Assembly: GCF_028200735.1 (NCBI RefSeq)
Contig: NZ_JAQKPV010000001.1
Coordinates: forward strand, 372,001-436,000
Source: Streptomyces sp. ACA25
GTDB taxonomy: Bacteria; Actinomycetota; Actinomycetes; Streptomycetales; Streptomycetaceae
Reading direction: 5' to 3'
Length of the DNA: 64,000 nucleotides
In this document: positions 49,680-58,431 of the stretch, one piece after another
How the letters are laid out: every line of letters starts with the position of its first letter
How positions within the stretch are numbered: position 1 is the stretch's first letter
Translations under genes and position numbers: made by a program
The notes under the pieces: model-generated
What the model saw: only the letters and a program-made list of their open reading frames with translations
The model's database searches: none
What the model was told of the DNA's origin: nothing

Positions 49680-52465
49680 AGAAGTGGAACAGCTGGCGGG
49701 CCGCCCTGCGCATAGCCCGCCGGGACGCGCTGCGGGCCAAGGGCCGCAGCCTCCTGGTCATCGCGATGATCGCGCTGCCGATCGTCGGAGTCAGCGCCGC
49801 CGCCCTGACGCTGCGCAGCGCCGAGCTCAGCACACAGGAGGAGCTGACCCGCACGCTCGGTCAGGCCGACGCCCGGTTCGCGTACTGGGGTGGTGGGGAA
49901 CCGATCCTCCAGGAGCCCACCGGCGGTTCCGTGTACATGGAGGACGGTGGCGGCCCGGAGGCGGAGCCGGTGTCTCCGGCGGACCTCTTCGCCGGCAGCG
50001 GCGTCGAGCTGCTGGTGGACGTCCAGGGCTGGAAGCAGGTGCAGTCCCGGCACGGTGTGCTGGAAGCCGAGATCCGGGAAACCGACACCGGCCACCCCCT
50101 GACGGAGGGCCTCTTCACCCTGAAGCGGGGCGAATTCCCGGCCGGGCCGCGTGAGGTGGCCGCGACGGACGCGTTCCTGAAGGAGAGCGGCCTGAAGGTC
50201 GGCTCCCGGCTGAGTCTGCCCGACCGGGACGGCAGCTTCCGGATCACCGGTGCCTACGAGCTGCCGAGCAACCTGGACCGCTGGCAACTGCTGGTCCAGC
50301 CGGGGGCGGTGTGGGGCGCGGAGGAGGACGACCGGGTCAGCCGGGATCACCTCCTGGCCGTTGACGGGGGAGTCAGCTGGGAGAAGGTCGTCGAGGCCAA
50401 TACTCACGGCTGGTTCGTGACCTCCCGTTCGGTGTACGAGCAGCCGCCGCCGGACAGCGAGGTGCCCGCCTATGCCGACGCCGGCATGGGGAGTCAGCAG
50501 GATCTGATCGATGGTGAGGTCGCCGCGGTGCTGGGCGCCGTGCTCGTTCTGGTGATCATGGAAGTCTGTCTGCTGGCCGGGCCGGCCTTCGCGGTCGGGG
50601 CCCGGCGGTCACGGCGGATGCTCGGGCTGGTGGGCGCGAACGGGGGCGACCGCCGTCACATCCGGGCCATCATGCTGTCCAGCGGGCTTGTCCTCGGCAT
50701 TGCCGCGGCCGTGGTCGGTACGGTCCTCGGCATCCTCCTGATGATCGCCTTCCAGCCCTGGCTGGAGAGTCTCGCGGGCAGCCGCTTCGGCGTACTGGAC
50801 TTCCGTCCGCTCGAACTGACCGCGATCGCCCTGCTGGGTGTGGTCACCGGCCTGCTGGCCGCGATGGTCCCGGCGATCACCTCCGCCAGGGCCCCGGTCC
50901 TGGAATCGCTGACCGGACGCCGGGGAATCCGCAGGACGGGCCGGACCCTGCCGATGTGGGGGGCCGCAGGGTTCGTCCTGGGCAGTGCCACGGCGCTGCT
51001 GGGCTCTCTGTTCCTGCGCAACATCTACCTGGTGGCCGGGGGCGCGGTGGTGGCGCAGCTCGGGCTGGTCGCCATGACCCCGTTGCTGGTCGGTGTCTTC
51101 GGGCGGATCGGCGGCCTGCTGCCGCTGTCCGGCCGGCTCGCGTTGCGGGACGCCGTCCGCAACCGGTCCAGGACTGCTCCCGCCGTGGCGGCGGTGCTCG
51201 CTGCCGTCGCAGGCACCATGACGGTCGCGACGTACACGGCCGGAGCCGACACCCAGCAGCGTGCGGAGTACCGGGCCTCGCTGCCGCACGGCGGAGTCTC
51301 CATCTGGGCCGACGAGCCGGGGCAGACGGCCGCACTCACCGCTGTCCGGCAGGCGGCCGAGCTGGAGCTGGCAACCGCGGAACGGGCCGATGTGGCGCGG
51401 CTCCTGGGCGGGGACGAGGACTGCGGGGTGTGGGGGTGGGAGGACCACTGCAGCACCATGCACGTCCGGATCCCGCCGGAGAACGAGTGCGACTGGGAGG
51501 CGTACGAGGAGGCGTGGGCCGCTCGGGACGGAGCGTCCCCCGACGCGGTCGGGGACTGGCGGTGCGCACCGGGCGCCGGTGGGAGGCACGTCCCCGGCGC
51601 GGAGGTACTCGTCGGCGGGCCCGAGGTGCTGCGCGCGCTGGGCATCGAGGACGACAACGCGGTGCGTGCGCTGGAATCCGGAGAGGCGGTGGTCACGAGC
51701 CGGTCCAGGGTCGATGACGACGGTGTGCTCACGCTGGAGTTCTTCGGACCGGCGGATCGGGCGGAGGAGCTCGCGGACGGCCGTGAGCGGGAGCCGGATC
51801 GCGAGGTTGCCTTTCCCGCGGTGCTCGCCGAGCTGGACGAGGAGGCGAGAGACTACGGCCTGCACGTACTGCTGCCGCCCGCCGCCGTTGCGGAGGCGGG
51901 TCTGAACACGGTGGACTACGGCACGGTGTACCGCACCAGCGAGGTCCCGGACAGCGCCCAGCGGCAGGCGTTCGACGGCGCGATCAAGGACCTGAGCCCG
52001 GTGCCCGACACCTACATCGAGTACGGCCACCGGGAGAGCATGGGCCTCGTGCTGCTGGTACTGGCCCTGTTCGCGGGTCTGGTCACGCTCGGGGCGGCGG
52101 GGATCGCCACGGGTCTGGCACAGGCCGATTCCGAGCGCGACCTGGCCACCCTGTCCGCGGTGGGTGCGCCGCCGAGGGTGCGGCGGACGCTGTCCGGGCT
52201 GCAGTGCGCGGTGATCGCCGCGATGGGGACGGGGCTGGGGGTGCTCTCCGGGCTGATCCCGGGGGTCGGCCTCAGGCTGGTGCAGTACCGCGAGGACATG
52301 CACTGGTGGGAGCGCAGCGGGGGGCACGGAAGCATGCCGGAGCTGTTCATTTCCGTGCCCTGGGGCACGATGCTGCAGCTCGTCGTGGTGGTGCCGGTGG
52401 TGGCCGGGCTGCTGGCGGCGCTGCTGACCCGTTCGCGTATCGGGCTCGCCCGCCGGGAGGGGTGA
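49676..52465 (+). CDS. FtsX-like ABC transporter permease
   Basis: 929 residues from GTG 49676. An N-terminal membrane helix (SLLVIAMIALPIVGVSAAAL) is followed by an extracytoplasmic domain of about 230 residues, then a first FtsX bundle (around 285-415, with RRMLGLVGANGGDRRHIRAI), further helices, a second large extracytoplasmic domain (about 525-785) and a last FtsX bundle at the C terminus with RDLATLSAVGAPPRVRRTL. This double-FtsX layout is common in Streptomyces peptide or lipoprotein exporters and antibiotic-resistance transporters. The second external domain carries a Cys pair region (DEDCGVWGWEDHCSTMH). Substrate unknown. Confidence 0.88.
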   Translation: MKKWNSWRAALRIARRDALRAKGRSLLVIAMIALPIVGVSAAALTLRSAELSTQEELTRTLGQADARFAYWGGGEPILQEPTGGSVYMEDGGGPEAEPVSPADLFAGSGVELLVDVQGWKQVQSRHGVLEAEIRETDTGHPLTEGLFTLKRGEFPAGPREVAATDAFLKESGLKVGSRLSLPDRDGSFRITGAYELPSNLDRWQLLVQPGAVWGAEEDDRVSRDHLLAVDGGVSWEKVVEANTHGWFVTSRSVYEQPPPDSEVPAYADAGMGSQQDLIDGEVAAVLGAVLVLVIMEVCLLAGPAFAVGARRSRRMLGLVGANGGDRRHIRAIMLSSGLVLGIAAAVVGTVLGILLMIAFQPWLESLAGSRFGVLDFRPLELTAIALLGVVTGLLAAMVPAITSARAPVLESLTGRRGIRRTGRTLPMWGAAGFVLGSATALLGSLFLRNIYLVAGGAVVAQLGLVAMTPLLVGVFGRIGGLLPLSGRLALRDAVRNRSRTAPAVAAVLAAVAGTMTVATYTAGADTQQRAEYRASLPHGGVSIWADEPGQTAALTAVRQAAELELATAERADVARLLGGDEDCGVWGWEDHCSTMHVRIPPENECDWEAYEEAWAARDGASPDAVGDWRCAPGAGGRHVPGAEVLVGGPEVLRALGIEDDNAVRALESGEAVVTSRSRVDDDGVLTLEFFGPADRAEELADGREREPDREVAFPAVLAELDEEARDYGLHVLLPPAAVAEAGLNTVDYGTVYRTSEVPDSAQRQAFDGAIKDLSPVPDTYIEYGHRESMGLVLLVLALFAGLVTLGAAGIATGLAQADSERDLATLSAVGAPPRVRRTLSGLQCAVIAAMGTGLGVLSGLIPGVGLRLVQYREDMHWWERSGGHGSMPELFISVPWGTMLQLVVVVPVVAGLLAALLTRSRIGLARREG

Positions 52466-52486
52466 GGCGCCGTGCATCATGGAGTC

Positions 52487-53062
52487 ATGACGCAGTCGAG
52501 TAGTGAACCGCCGCAGGAGAGCCCGCAGGTACTGGTCGTCGGACCGGACGGGATGGCTCTCGGCAGTGCCGCTCCGAAAGGGAGCGGTGAAGGTGGCGAG
52601 AAGGAGCGGGGTGAGCTCCCGGTGACGGAGATGGTGGAGCAGCCCGCGAAGGTCATGCGGATCGGGAGCATGATCAAGCAGCTGCTGGAGGAGGTCAAGG
52701 CCGCCCCGCTCGACGAGGCGAGCCGCGCCAGGCTCAAGGAGATCCACTCCAGTTCCGTCAAGGAGCTGGAGGAGGGCCTGGCGCCCGAGCTGATCGAGGA
52801 ACTGGAGCGGATCTCGCTTCCGTTCACCGAGGACACGCTGCCCAGCGAGGCGGAGCTCCGGATCGCCCAGGCGCAGCTGGTCGGCTGGCTGGAAGGGCTG
52901 TTCCACGGCATTCAGACGGCGCTGTTCGCGCAGCAGATGGCGGCCCGGGCGCAGCTGGAGCAGATGCGTCGGGCGCTGCCTCCGGGCGCGTCGCTGGGCA
53001 CCGAGGAGGGCGGCATCGGCATGGAGCCGCGCGGTGACACCCGGTCCGGCCCTTATCTGTGA
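52487..53062 (+). CDS. bpa: Bacterial proteasome activator
   Basis: 191 residues. The DUF2587/Bpa core has VMRIGSMIKQLLEEVKAAPL, RLKEIHSSSVKELEEGLAPE and ELRIAQAQLVGWLEGLFHGI, and a methionine/alanine-rich helix follows. The C terminus is SGPYL, comparable to the GQYL-type tail with which mycobacterial Bpa (PafE) docks into the 20S proteasome and opens its gate without ATP. I start at ATG 52487; an in-frame ATG at 52472 would add five residues and is closer to the permease stop. It supports the presence of an actinobacterial proteasome. Confidence 0.9.
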   Translation: MTQSSSEPPQESPQVLVVGPDGMALGSAAPKGSGEGGEKERGELPVTEMVEQPAKVMRIGSMIKQLLEEVKAAPLDEASRARLKEIHSSSVKELEEGLAPELIEELERISLPFTEDTLPSEAELRIAQAQLVGWLEGLFHGIQTALFAQQMAARAQLEQMRRALPPGASLGTEEGGIGMEPRGDTRSGPYL

Positions 53063-53067
53063 CTGCC

Positions 53068-53117
53068 GTGCGCTGAGCCGGCCCGGCCGGGGCACCGGTC
53101 GGGCCGGCTCGGCGCAC
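53068..53117. terminator. Hairpin after bpa
   Basis: 18-bp stem with one mismatch (53068-53085 with 53100-53117) and a 14-nt loop, starting 6 nt after the bpa stop. Confidence 0.8.
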
Positions 53118-53146
53118 GTGCCCTTTCCTGCCCTGCTGAACCGGAC

Positions 53147-53194
53147 GGCCCCCGGGGTGCCGCGGCCGTACGTGGCCGCGGCGCCCCGGGGGCC
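53147..53194. terminator. Hairpin serving the second bkd operon
   Basis: 21-bp stem with one mismatch (53147-53167 with 53174-53194) and a GTACGT loop, 60 nt beyond the E2 stop on the minus strand. With the hairpin at 53068 it insulates convergent operons. Confidence 0.82.
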
Positions 53195-53254
53195 GCTTAC
53201 CGAGCTGTGCGACTGCCGACCGGCCCGCTGTCCGCCGGCCGGTCGGCCTCCGCC

Positions 53255-54679
53255 CTACGCCCAGGTGATGAGCCGCTTGGGGCGCTCCAGGACGGCGGCC
53301 GTGTCGGCCAGCACCTTGGAGCCCAGCTCGCCGTCGACCAGCCGGTGGTCGAAGGAGAGCGCCAGGGTGGTGACCTGCCGCGGCTTGACCTTGCCCTTGT
53401 GCACCCACGGCTGGAGCTTGACCGCGCCGAAGGCGAGGATGGCGCTCTCCCCGCGGTTGAGGATCGGGGTGCCGGTGTCGACGCCGAACACTCCGACATT
53501 GGTGATCGTCACCGTGCCGCCCTGCATGTCGGCCGGGGACGTCCTGCCGTCGCGTGCCGTGCTGATCAGGGAGCTGAGCGCTTCGGAAAGCTGAGGCAGC
53601 GTCTTGGTGCCCGCGTCCTTGATGTTCGGCACGATCAGGCCGCGGGGGGTCGCCGCGGCGATGCCCAGGTTGATGTAGTCCTTGTAGACGATCTCCTGGT
53701 TCTCCTCGTCCCAGGTCGCGTTGACGTCCGGATTGCGGCGGACGGCGACCAGCAGGGCCCTGGCCACCAGCAGCAGCGGGTTGACCCGCAGTCCGGCCAT
53801 CGACGGGTCCTGCTTCAGCTCCTGGACGAGCTTCATGGTGCGGGTGACGTCCACGGTCACGAACTCCGTGACGTGCGGTGCGGTGAAGGCGCTGCCGACC
53901 ATCGCCTGGGCGGTGGCTTTGCGGACGCCCTTGATCGGCACCCGTCGTTCCCGGATGGCGGTCAGCGACTGCGGCTCGATAGCCGGAACTTCCTCCGGGG
54001 GTGCCGCCGGGGCACCGGTCGGGGCGATCTCGGCCTCCGCCGGGGCTGCCGCCGCGTGGACGTCCTCGCGGGTGATGATCCCGTCGGTACCGCTCGGGGT
54101 GACCGTGGCGAGATCGATCCCGAGGTCCTTGGCGAGCTTCCGGACCGGCGGCTTGGCCAGCGGCCGGGCGGCGGCGGGTTCGGCCGTCGCACCGGCGCGG
54201 CCGTTCAGTTCGGTCTGGACGGCGGCCCGGGCCGCGGTGGGTCCGCCGGCTGTCCCGGCGGGCGCTTTGCGCGCTCGGCGCTTCGTCGAGGCGGCGGAGA
54301 CGCCGTAGCCGACGAGAACCGGCTTACGGCCCTTGTCCTCGCCCTGGCTCTCGCCGTCCTCGTCCGGGGCCGGCCGGGAAGGCTCGGCGGGCTTCTCGAC
54401 CGTGGCCGGTGCTCCGGCGGCCGAGGGTTCGGTGTCGACGGTGATGATCACCGTGCCGACATCGACGGTGGTGCCCTCGTCGAAGAAGAGCTCGCTCACC
54501 ACCCCGTCGTAGGGGATGGGCAGCTCGACGGCGGCCTTGGCGGTCTCCACCTCGACGACCGTCTGGCCGTCGGTCACGGTGTCACCGGGCTTGACGTGCC
54601 AGGTGAGGATCTCCGCCTCGGTGAGCCCTTCGCCCACATCGGGCATCTTGAACTCGCGGAAGCGCTGTGCAGCAGCCAT
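53255..54679 (-). CDS. bkdC: Branched-chain 2-oxoacid dehydrogenase E2 (cluster 2)
   Basis: 474-residue dihydrolipoyl acyltransferase. One lipoyl domain carries the lysine in VEVETAKAAVELP. After an acidic/Ala-rich linker come the subunit-binding domain (KPPVRKLAKDLGIDLATV) and the catalytic domain, with TITNVGVFGVDTGTPILN and LALSFDHRLVDGELG (His and Asp of the acyltransferase site). ATG 54679 is used; GTG 54685 is two codons upstream and nearer to GAGGAG, so it may be the true start. It is the third gene of the minus-strand operon and is closely related to the E2 of cluster 1 in layout, though the linker differs. Confidence 0.93.
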   Translation of the reverse strand: MAAAQRFREFKMPDVGEGLTEAEILTWHVKPGDTVTDGQTVVEVETAKAAVELPIPYDGVVSELFFDEGTTVDVGTVIITVDTEPSAAGAPATVEKPAEPSRPAPDEDGESQGEDKGRKPVLVGYGVSAASTKRRARKAPAGTAGGPTAARAAVQTELNGRAGATAEPAAARPLAKPPVRKLAKDLGIDLATVTPSGTDGIITREDVHAAAAPAEAEIAPTGAPAAPPEEVPAIEPQSLTAIRERRVPIKGVRKATAQAMVGSAFTAPHVTEFVTVDVTRTMKLVQELKQDPSMAGLRVNPLLLVARALLVAVRRNPDVNATWDEENQEIVYKDYINLGIAAATPRGLIVPNIKDAGTKTLPQLSEALSSLISTARDGRTSPADMQGGTVTITNVGVFGVDTGTPILNRGESAILAFGAVKLQPWVHKGKVKPRQVTTLALSFDHRLVDGELGSKVLADTAAVLERPKRLITWA

Positions 54680-54702
54680 TGTCACGACTCTCCTCAGCCT
54701 TC

Positions 54703-55683
54703 TCAGTACGCCAGCGCACGGTCGACGCTGTCCAGCACCCGGTCGAGACCGGGGAGGTACTCCTCCTCCAGCCGGGCCGGCGGGTAGGGGGCGTGGAAAC
54801 CGCCCACCCGCAGCACCGGTGCCTCCAGATGGTAGAAGCACCGCTCGGTGATGCGGGCGGCAACCTCCGCACCGGACCCGAAGAACACCGGGGCCTCGTG
54901 CACGATGACGAGCCGGCCGGTCTTCTCCACCGACTGCTGCACGGTGTCGAAGTCGATCGGGGAGATCGACCGCAGGTCGACGACCTCCAGCGAACGGCCC
55001 TCCTCGGCGGACGTGGCGGCGACCTGCAGGCAGGTCTTCACGGTCGGTCCGTAACAGGCCAGCGTGAGGTCGGTGCCCTCCTGCAGGACCCGGGCCCCGT
55101 GCAGCGGGAACGGGAGGGCGGAGGTGTCGACCTCGCCCTTGTCCCAGTACCGGGACTTCGGCTCGAAGAAGATCACCGGGTCGTCGCACTCGATGGCCTG
55201 CTGGAGCATCCAGTAGGCGTCCGAGGGAGTCGCGGGTGAGACGATCTTCAGGCCGGCCACGTGCGCGAAGAGGGCCTCGGGGGACTCGCTGTGGTGTTCC
55301 ACCGCCCCGATGCCGCCGGCGTAGGGGATGCGGATGACGACCGGCAGCCTGACCTTGCCCAGCGACCGGGCGTGCATCTTGGCCAGCTGGGTGACGATCT
55401 GGTCGTAACCGGGAAAGACGAAGCCGTCGAACTGGATCTCCGCGACCGGCCGGTAACCGCGCAGGGCCAGACCGATCGCGGTGCCGATGATGCCGGACTC
55501 GGCGAGCGGGGTGTCGATGACCCGTTCCTCGCCGAAGTCCTTCTGCAGCCCGTCGGTGATCCGGAAGACGCCGCCGAGCTTGCCGACGTCCTCTCCCATG
55601 ATCAGAACCTTGGGGTCGGACTCCAGAGCCTTCCGCAGGGAGGTGTTCAAGGCCTTGGCGATGGACATCTTCTGGGCACTCAT
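54703..55683 (-). CDS. bkdB: Branched-chain 2-oxoacid dehydrogenase E1 beta (cluster 2)
   Basis: 326 residues, the standard E1 beta length with no N-terminal extension. It contains MSIAKALNTSLRKALESDPK, IMGEDVGKLGGVFRITDGL with the ThDP-activating Glu, DTPLAESGIIGTAIGLALRG, IPYAGGIGAVEHHSESPEAL and EAPVFFGSGAEVAARITERC. The start lies one base after the E1 alpha stop. It forms the heterotetrameric E1 with the gene upstream. Residue-level agreement with cluster 1 E1 beta is high across all motifs, so the clusters are probably partly redundant. Confidence 0.94.
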   Translation of the reverse strand: MSAQKMSIAKALNTSLRKALESDPKVLIMGEDVGKLGGVFRITDGLQKDFGEERVIDTPLAESGIIGTAIGLALRGYRPVAEIQFDGFVFPGYDQIVTQLAKMHARSLGKVRLPVVIRIPYAGGIGAVEHHSESPEALFAHVAGLKIVSPATPSDAYWMLQQAIECDDPVIFFEPKSRYWDKGEVDTSALPFPLHGARVLQEGTDLTLACYGPTVKTCLQVAATSAEEGRSLEVVDLRSISPIDFDTVQQSVEKTGRLVIVHEAPVFFGSGAEVAARITERCFYHLEAPVLRVGGFHAPYPPARLEEEYLPGLDRVLDSVDRALAY

Positions 55684-55684
55684 G

Positions 55685-56857
55685 TCAGTTGCCCTCCTGG
55701 TGGGCGGAGTCCTCGAAGGAGGCGCTGTACTCGGCGTACCGGGCGCGCTCCTCGTCGACCAGTGCGTGCCCGTCCGCGTAGATGTTCTCGAACATCGCCA
55801 TGTTGTCGGGGTTCGGCATCGTGCGGATGCCCTCCCGGACGCGCTTGGCCATCACGTCGCTCTCCTCCTCCAGTGAGGAGAAGAACTCCGCATCGGCCAT
55901 CTTCTCCTTCTCCAGGTAGGTGCGCAGCCGCAGGATCGGGTCCTTGGCCTCCCACGCCTCGCGCTCCTCGTCGCGGCGGTACCGCGTCGGGTCGTCGGAG
56001 GTGGTGTGCGCGCCCATGCGGTAGGTGAAGGCCTCCACGAGCATGGGGCCCTGGCCGGTGCGGGTGCGCTCGACCGCCGCCCGGGTGACGGCCAGCACGG
56101 CGAGCACGTCGTTGCCGTCCACACGTACGCCGGGGAAGCCGAAGCCCTGGGCGCGCTGGTACAGCGGCACCCGGGTCTGGCGCTCGGTGGGCTCGGAGAT
56201 CGCCCACTGGTTGTTCTGGCAGAAGAACACCACAGGGGCGTTGTAGACGGCTGCGAAGGTGAAGGCCTCCGACACGTCGCCCTGGCTGGAGGCGCCGTCC
56301 CCGAAGTAGGCGATGACCGAGGAGTCGGCGCCGTCCTTCGCCACGCCCATCGCGTAGCCGGTGGCGTGCAGCGCCTGGGAGCCGATCACGATGGTGTAGA
56401 GGTGGAAGTTGTTGAGGTTGGGGTCCCAGCCGCCGTGGTTCACGCCGCGGAACATCCCGAGCAGCATCGTCGGGTCCACTCCGCGGCACCAGGCGACGCC
56501 GTGCTCGCGGTAGGTGGGGAAGACGTAGTCGTCCTCCCGCAGGGCCCGTGCCGAGCCGATCTGGGCAGCCTCCTGGCCGAGGAGCGAGGGCCAGAGCCCC
56601 AGCTCGCCCTGCCGCTGCAGGTTGGTCGCCTCGGCGTCGAAACGCCTGGTCAGCACCATGTCCCGGTACAGACCGCGCAGCTCGTCCGCGCTGAGGTCGA
56701 TCGCATAGTCCGGGTGCTCGACGCGTTCCCCTTCCGGGGTCAGCAGTTGCACCATCTCCGGCCGCTGCGCGTCGGGCGCGCTCTGCGCCTTCTTGGTCGC
56801 GCGCTTTCCGCTGCTGCGGCGCGGCTTGCCGCGCGCGGCAGTGCTCTCCACGGTCAC
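55685..56857 (-). CDS. bkdA: Branched-chain 2-oxoacid dehydrogenase E1 alpha (cluster 2)
   Basis: 390 residues from GTG 56857, with GGAGGAG five bases upstream. A Lys/Arg/Ser-rich start of about 30 residues precedes the enzyme: VLTRRFDAEATNLQRQGELG, PSLLGQEAAQIGSARAL, FPTYREHGVAWCRGVDPTML, the ThDP motif FGDGASSQGDVSEAFTFAA ending at CQNNQWAISEP, and EAFTYRMGAHTTSDDPTRY. It is the first gene of the minus-strand operon and divergent from a DosR-like response regulator. Streptomyces species studied earlier carry two such BCKDH loci about 10-12 kb apart, which matches the 11.2 kb between the operons here. Confidence 0.94.
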   Translation of the reverse strand: MTVESTAARGKPRRSSGKRATKKAQSAPDAQRPEMVQLLTPEGERVEHPDYAIDLSADELRGLYRDMVLTRRFDAEATNLQRQGELGLWPSLLGQEAAQIGSARALREDDYVFPTYREHGVAWCRGVDPTMLLGMFRGVNHGGWDPNLNNFHLYTIVIGSQALHATGYAMGVAKDGADSSVIAYFGDGASSQGDVSEAFTFAAVYNAPVVFFCQNNQWAISEPTERQTRVPLYQRAQGFGFPGVRVDGNDVLAVLAVTRAAVERTRTGQGPMLVEAFTYRMGAHTTSDDPTRYRRDEEREAWEAKDPILRLRTYLEKEKMADAEFFSSLEEESDVMAKRVREGIRTMPNPDNMAMFENIYADGHALVDEERARYAEYSASFEDSAHQEGN

Positions 56858-57181
56858 GTGTGCTCCTCCGTCGGTCCGGCCCCCGGGGTCCTCCGGGGGG
56901 CCAGTGCGGCTCGCCCGGTGCCGTACGACGCACGGGGTGGGTGCGCAGCGGACAGCTCCGAGCGTGACAGTGTCCCGTTCGACGGTCCGCTACCAGCACC
57001 GTACCCAGTGAACGACTCCGGGGCGAAACACACTTGACCTGCGGATATACCTGGAAATCCAAGTACTTCCGCTTGCGGTTGCCGCCGGCCCGGAACGTCA
57101 CTGGTCACGGCTCGCGAGCCGAGGGGACACTCGCACCGTAACCCGGCGGGCCACGGTACGGGAAGAGCGCTGGAGAACACC
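56858..57181. other. 324-bp divergent promoter region
   Basis: No gene is visible. The region must hold promoters for the second bkd operon (minus) and the response regulator (plus). TTGACC at 57034-57039 is a possible -35 box but no good -10 lies at the right distance. A half-site resembling a DosR box (GTGACAGTGTCCC, 56964-56976) has only one conserved arm. Confidence 0.4.
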
Positions 57182-57862
57182 TTGTGTGACACTGGCGAGG
57201 TGGGAGAAAACGGAAAAATTACTGTATTTCTGCTCGATGATCACGAAGTGGTGCGCCGAGGCGTGCACGAGATGCTGTCCATGGAGCCGGACATCGAGGT
57301 CGTCGGCGAGGCCGGCACGGCCGCCGAGGCCCTGGTCCGGATCCCGGCCACGCACCCGGATGTGGCGCTGCTCGACGTCCGGCTGCCGGACGGCAGCGGG
57401 GTCGAAGTGTGCCGGGAGATCCGCTCCCGGGACGAGTCGCTCAAGTGCCTCATGCTGACCTCCTTCGCGGATGACGAGGCGCTGTTCGACGCGATCATGG
57501 CCGGGGCGTCCGGCTACGTCCTCAAAGCCATCCGGGGGAACGACCTGCTGAGCGCGGTCCGTGACGTCGCCGCCGGCAAGTCCCTGCTCGACCCGGTGAC
57601 CACCCAGCAGGTGCTGGAACGCCTGCGGCACGGTGGCGGCCGGCCGGACGACCGGCTGGCCCACCTCACCGACCAGGAGCGCCGGATTCTCGACCTGATC
57701 GGTGAAGGGCTCACCAACCGGGCCATCGGGGAGCGGCTGCACCTCGCGGAGAAAACCATCAAGAACTACGTCTCCAGCCTGCTCGCCAAGCTGGGCATGG
57801 AACGGCGCTCCCAGGCCGCCGCCTACGTGGCGCGCTTGCAGGCGGAAAAGCCGCAGCGCTGA
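57182..57862 (+). CDS. DosR/DevR-like NarL-family response regulator
   Basis: 226 residues. The receiver domain has VFLLDDHEVVRRGVHEML (acidic pair), the phosphoacceptor Asp in ALLDVRLPDGSGVEV, and KAIRGNDLL after the conserved Lys. The LuxR-type output domain is LTDQERRILDLIGEGLTNRA with LAEKTIKNYVSSLLAKLGME, then RRSQAAAYVARLQ. This tail is strikingly similar to mycobacterial DosR. TTG 57182 has GGAG six bases upstream; GTG 57200 is an in-frame alternative that removes six residues. No histidine kinase lies in the window, so it is an orphan here. DosR-type boxes lie 42 nt after its stop, before the next gene. Confidence 0.87.
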   Translation: MCDTGEVGENGKITVFLLDDHEVVRRGVHEMLSMEPDIEVVGEAGTAAEALVRIPATHPDVALLDVRLPDGSGVEVCREIRSRDESLKCLMLTSFADDEALFDAIMAGASGYVLKAIRGNDLLSAVRDVAAGKSLLDPVTTQQVLERLRHGGGRPDDRLAHLTDQERRILDLIGEGLTNRAIGERLHLAEKTIKNYVSSLLAKLGMERRSQAAAYVARLQAEKPQR

Positions 57863-57903
57863 CGACCGGGCCGGCCGCGGCCGCCCCCGCCCCCCGCGCA
57901 ATC

Positions 57904-57937
57904 GGGACCATTGTCCCCTGATCCGGGACCTTTCCCC
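57904..57937. promoter_or_regulatory. Two phased DosR-type boxes
   Basis: GGGACCATTGTCCC (57904-57917) matches the core of the DosR consensus GGGAC-N4-GTCCC. A second, imperfect site GGGACCTTTCCCC starts at 57925, exactly 21 bp (two helical turns) later. They end 37 nt upstream of the next ATG. Confidence 0.78.
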
Positions 57938-57974
57938 GGGGCGCGGACGCGCGCTGCCGAGGCAGCCTTGACGC

Positions 57975-58403
57975 ATGCCCGTCACGATGAGCACCTCCGA
58001 GGACCGCCTGGCCGACGCGCTGCGCGTCCTGCCGTCGCTCAGCCACGGCCACGCCGCGGTGACCCGGTACGCCCTGCCGTACGTGCTGCCCGCCCGGCAT
58101 CTGGTGACGGGGGAAACCGTGCTGCTGCGCGTCACCGCCGGTGAGGCCGACAGCCGGTACCTGGACGGGACCGTGCTGGCCTACCGGGCCCAGGCCTGCT
58201 GCGGCCGTGTGGGCAGCGCGGGCACCGGGCCGGAGGAGGAAGCGGCGGCGTCCGGCCGCCCGGCGGGTGTCCACCTCGTCGGTACGGTCAGCGTCTGTGA
58301 CCCGGCGCCGGACGAGCGTGCTCTGCTGGTGCCCGGGGACGAGGAAGGCCCGGACACCGGGTTCTACCTGCGCTTCTCCCCCGGATTCGCCGACCTCTCC
58401 TGA
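57975..58403 (+). CDS. PPOX-like (pyridoxamine oxidase fold) protein
   Basis: 142 residues; ATG 57987 is an alternative start. It appears to be a short flavin-binding split-barrel protein: LPYVLPARHLVTGETVLLRV followed by YLDGTVLAYRAQ fits the pattern seen in PNPOX-like proteins of this size, where flavin or F420 is bound at dimer interfaces. The middle (CCGRVGSAGTGPEEE) and the C terminus (VHLVGTVSVCDPAP) are less typical, so the family call is moderate. Two DosR-type boxes upstream and the adjacent DosR-like regulator suggest it is induced under low oxygen or NO. It converges with the APH-like gene. Confidence 0.55.
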   Translation: MPVTMSTSEDRLADALRVLPSLSHGHAAVTRYALPYVLPARHLVTGETVLLRVTAGEADSRYLDGTVLAYRAQACCGRVGSAGTGPEEEAAASGRPAGVHLVGTVSVCDPAPDERALLVPGDEEGPDTGFYLRFSPGFADLS

Positions 58404-58431
58404 CCGGCCCGTGGGGCCTCCCCCGGCGGGC

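Noticed and set aside
56964-56976. Possible DosR box before the second bkd operon
   Set aside because: Only one half-site (GTCCC) matches; the other arm reads GTGAC, so it does not meet the inverted-repeat requirement.
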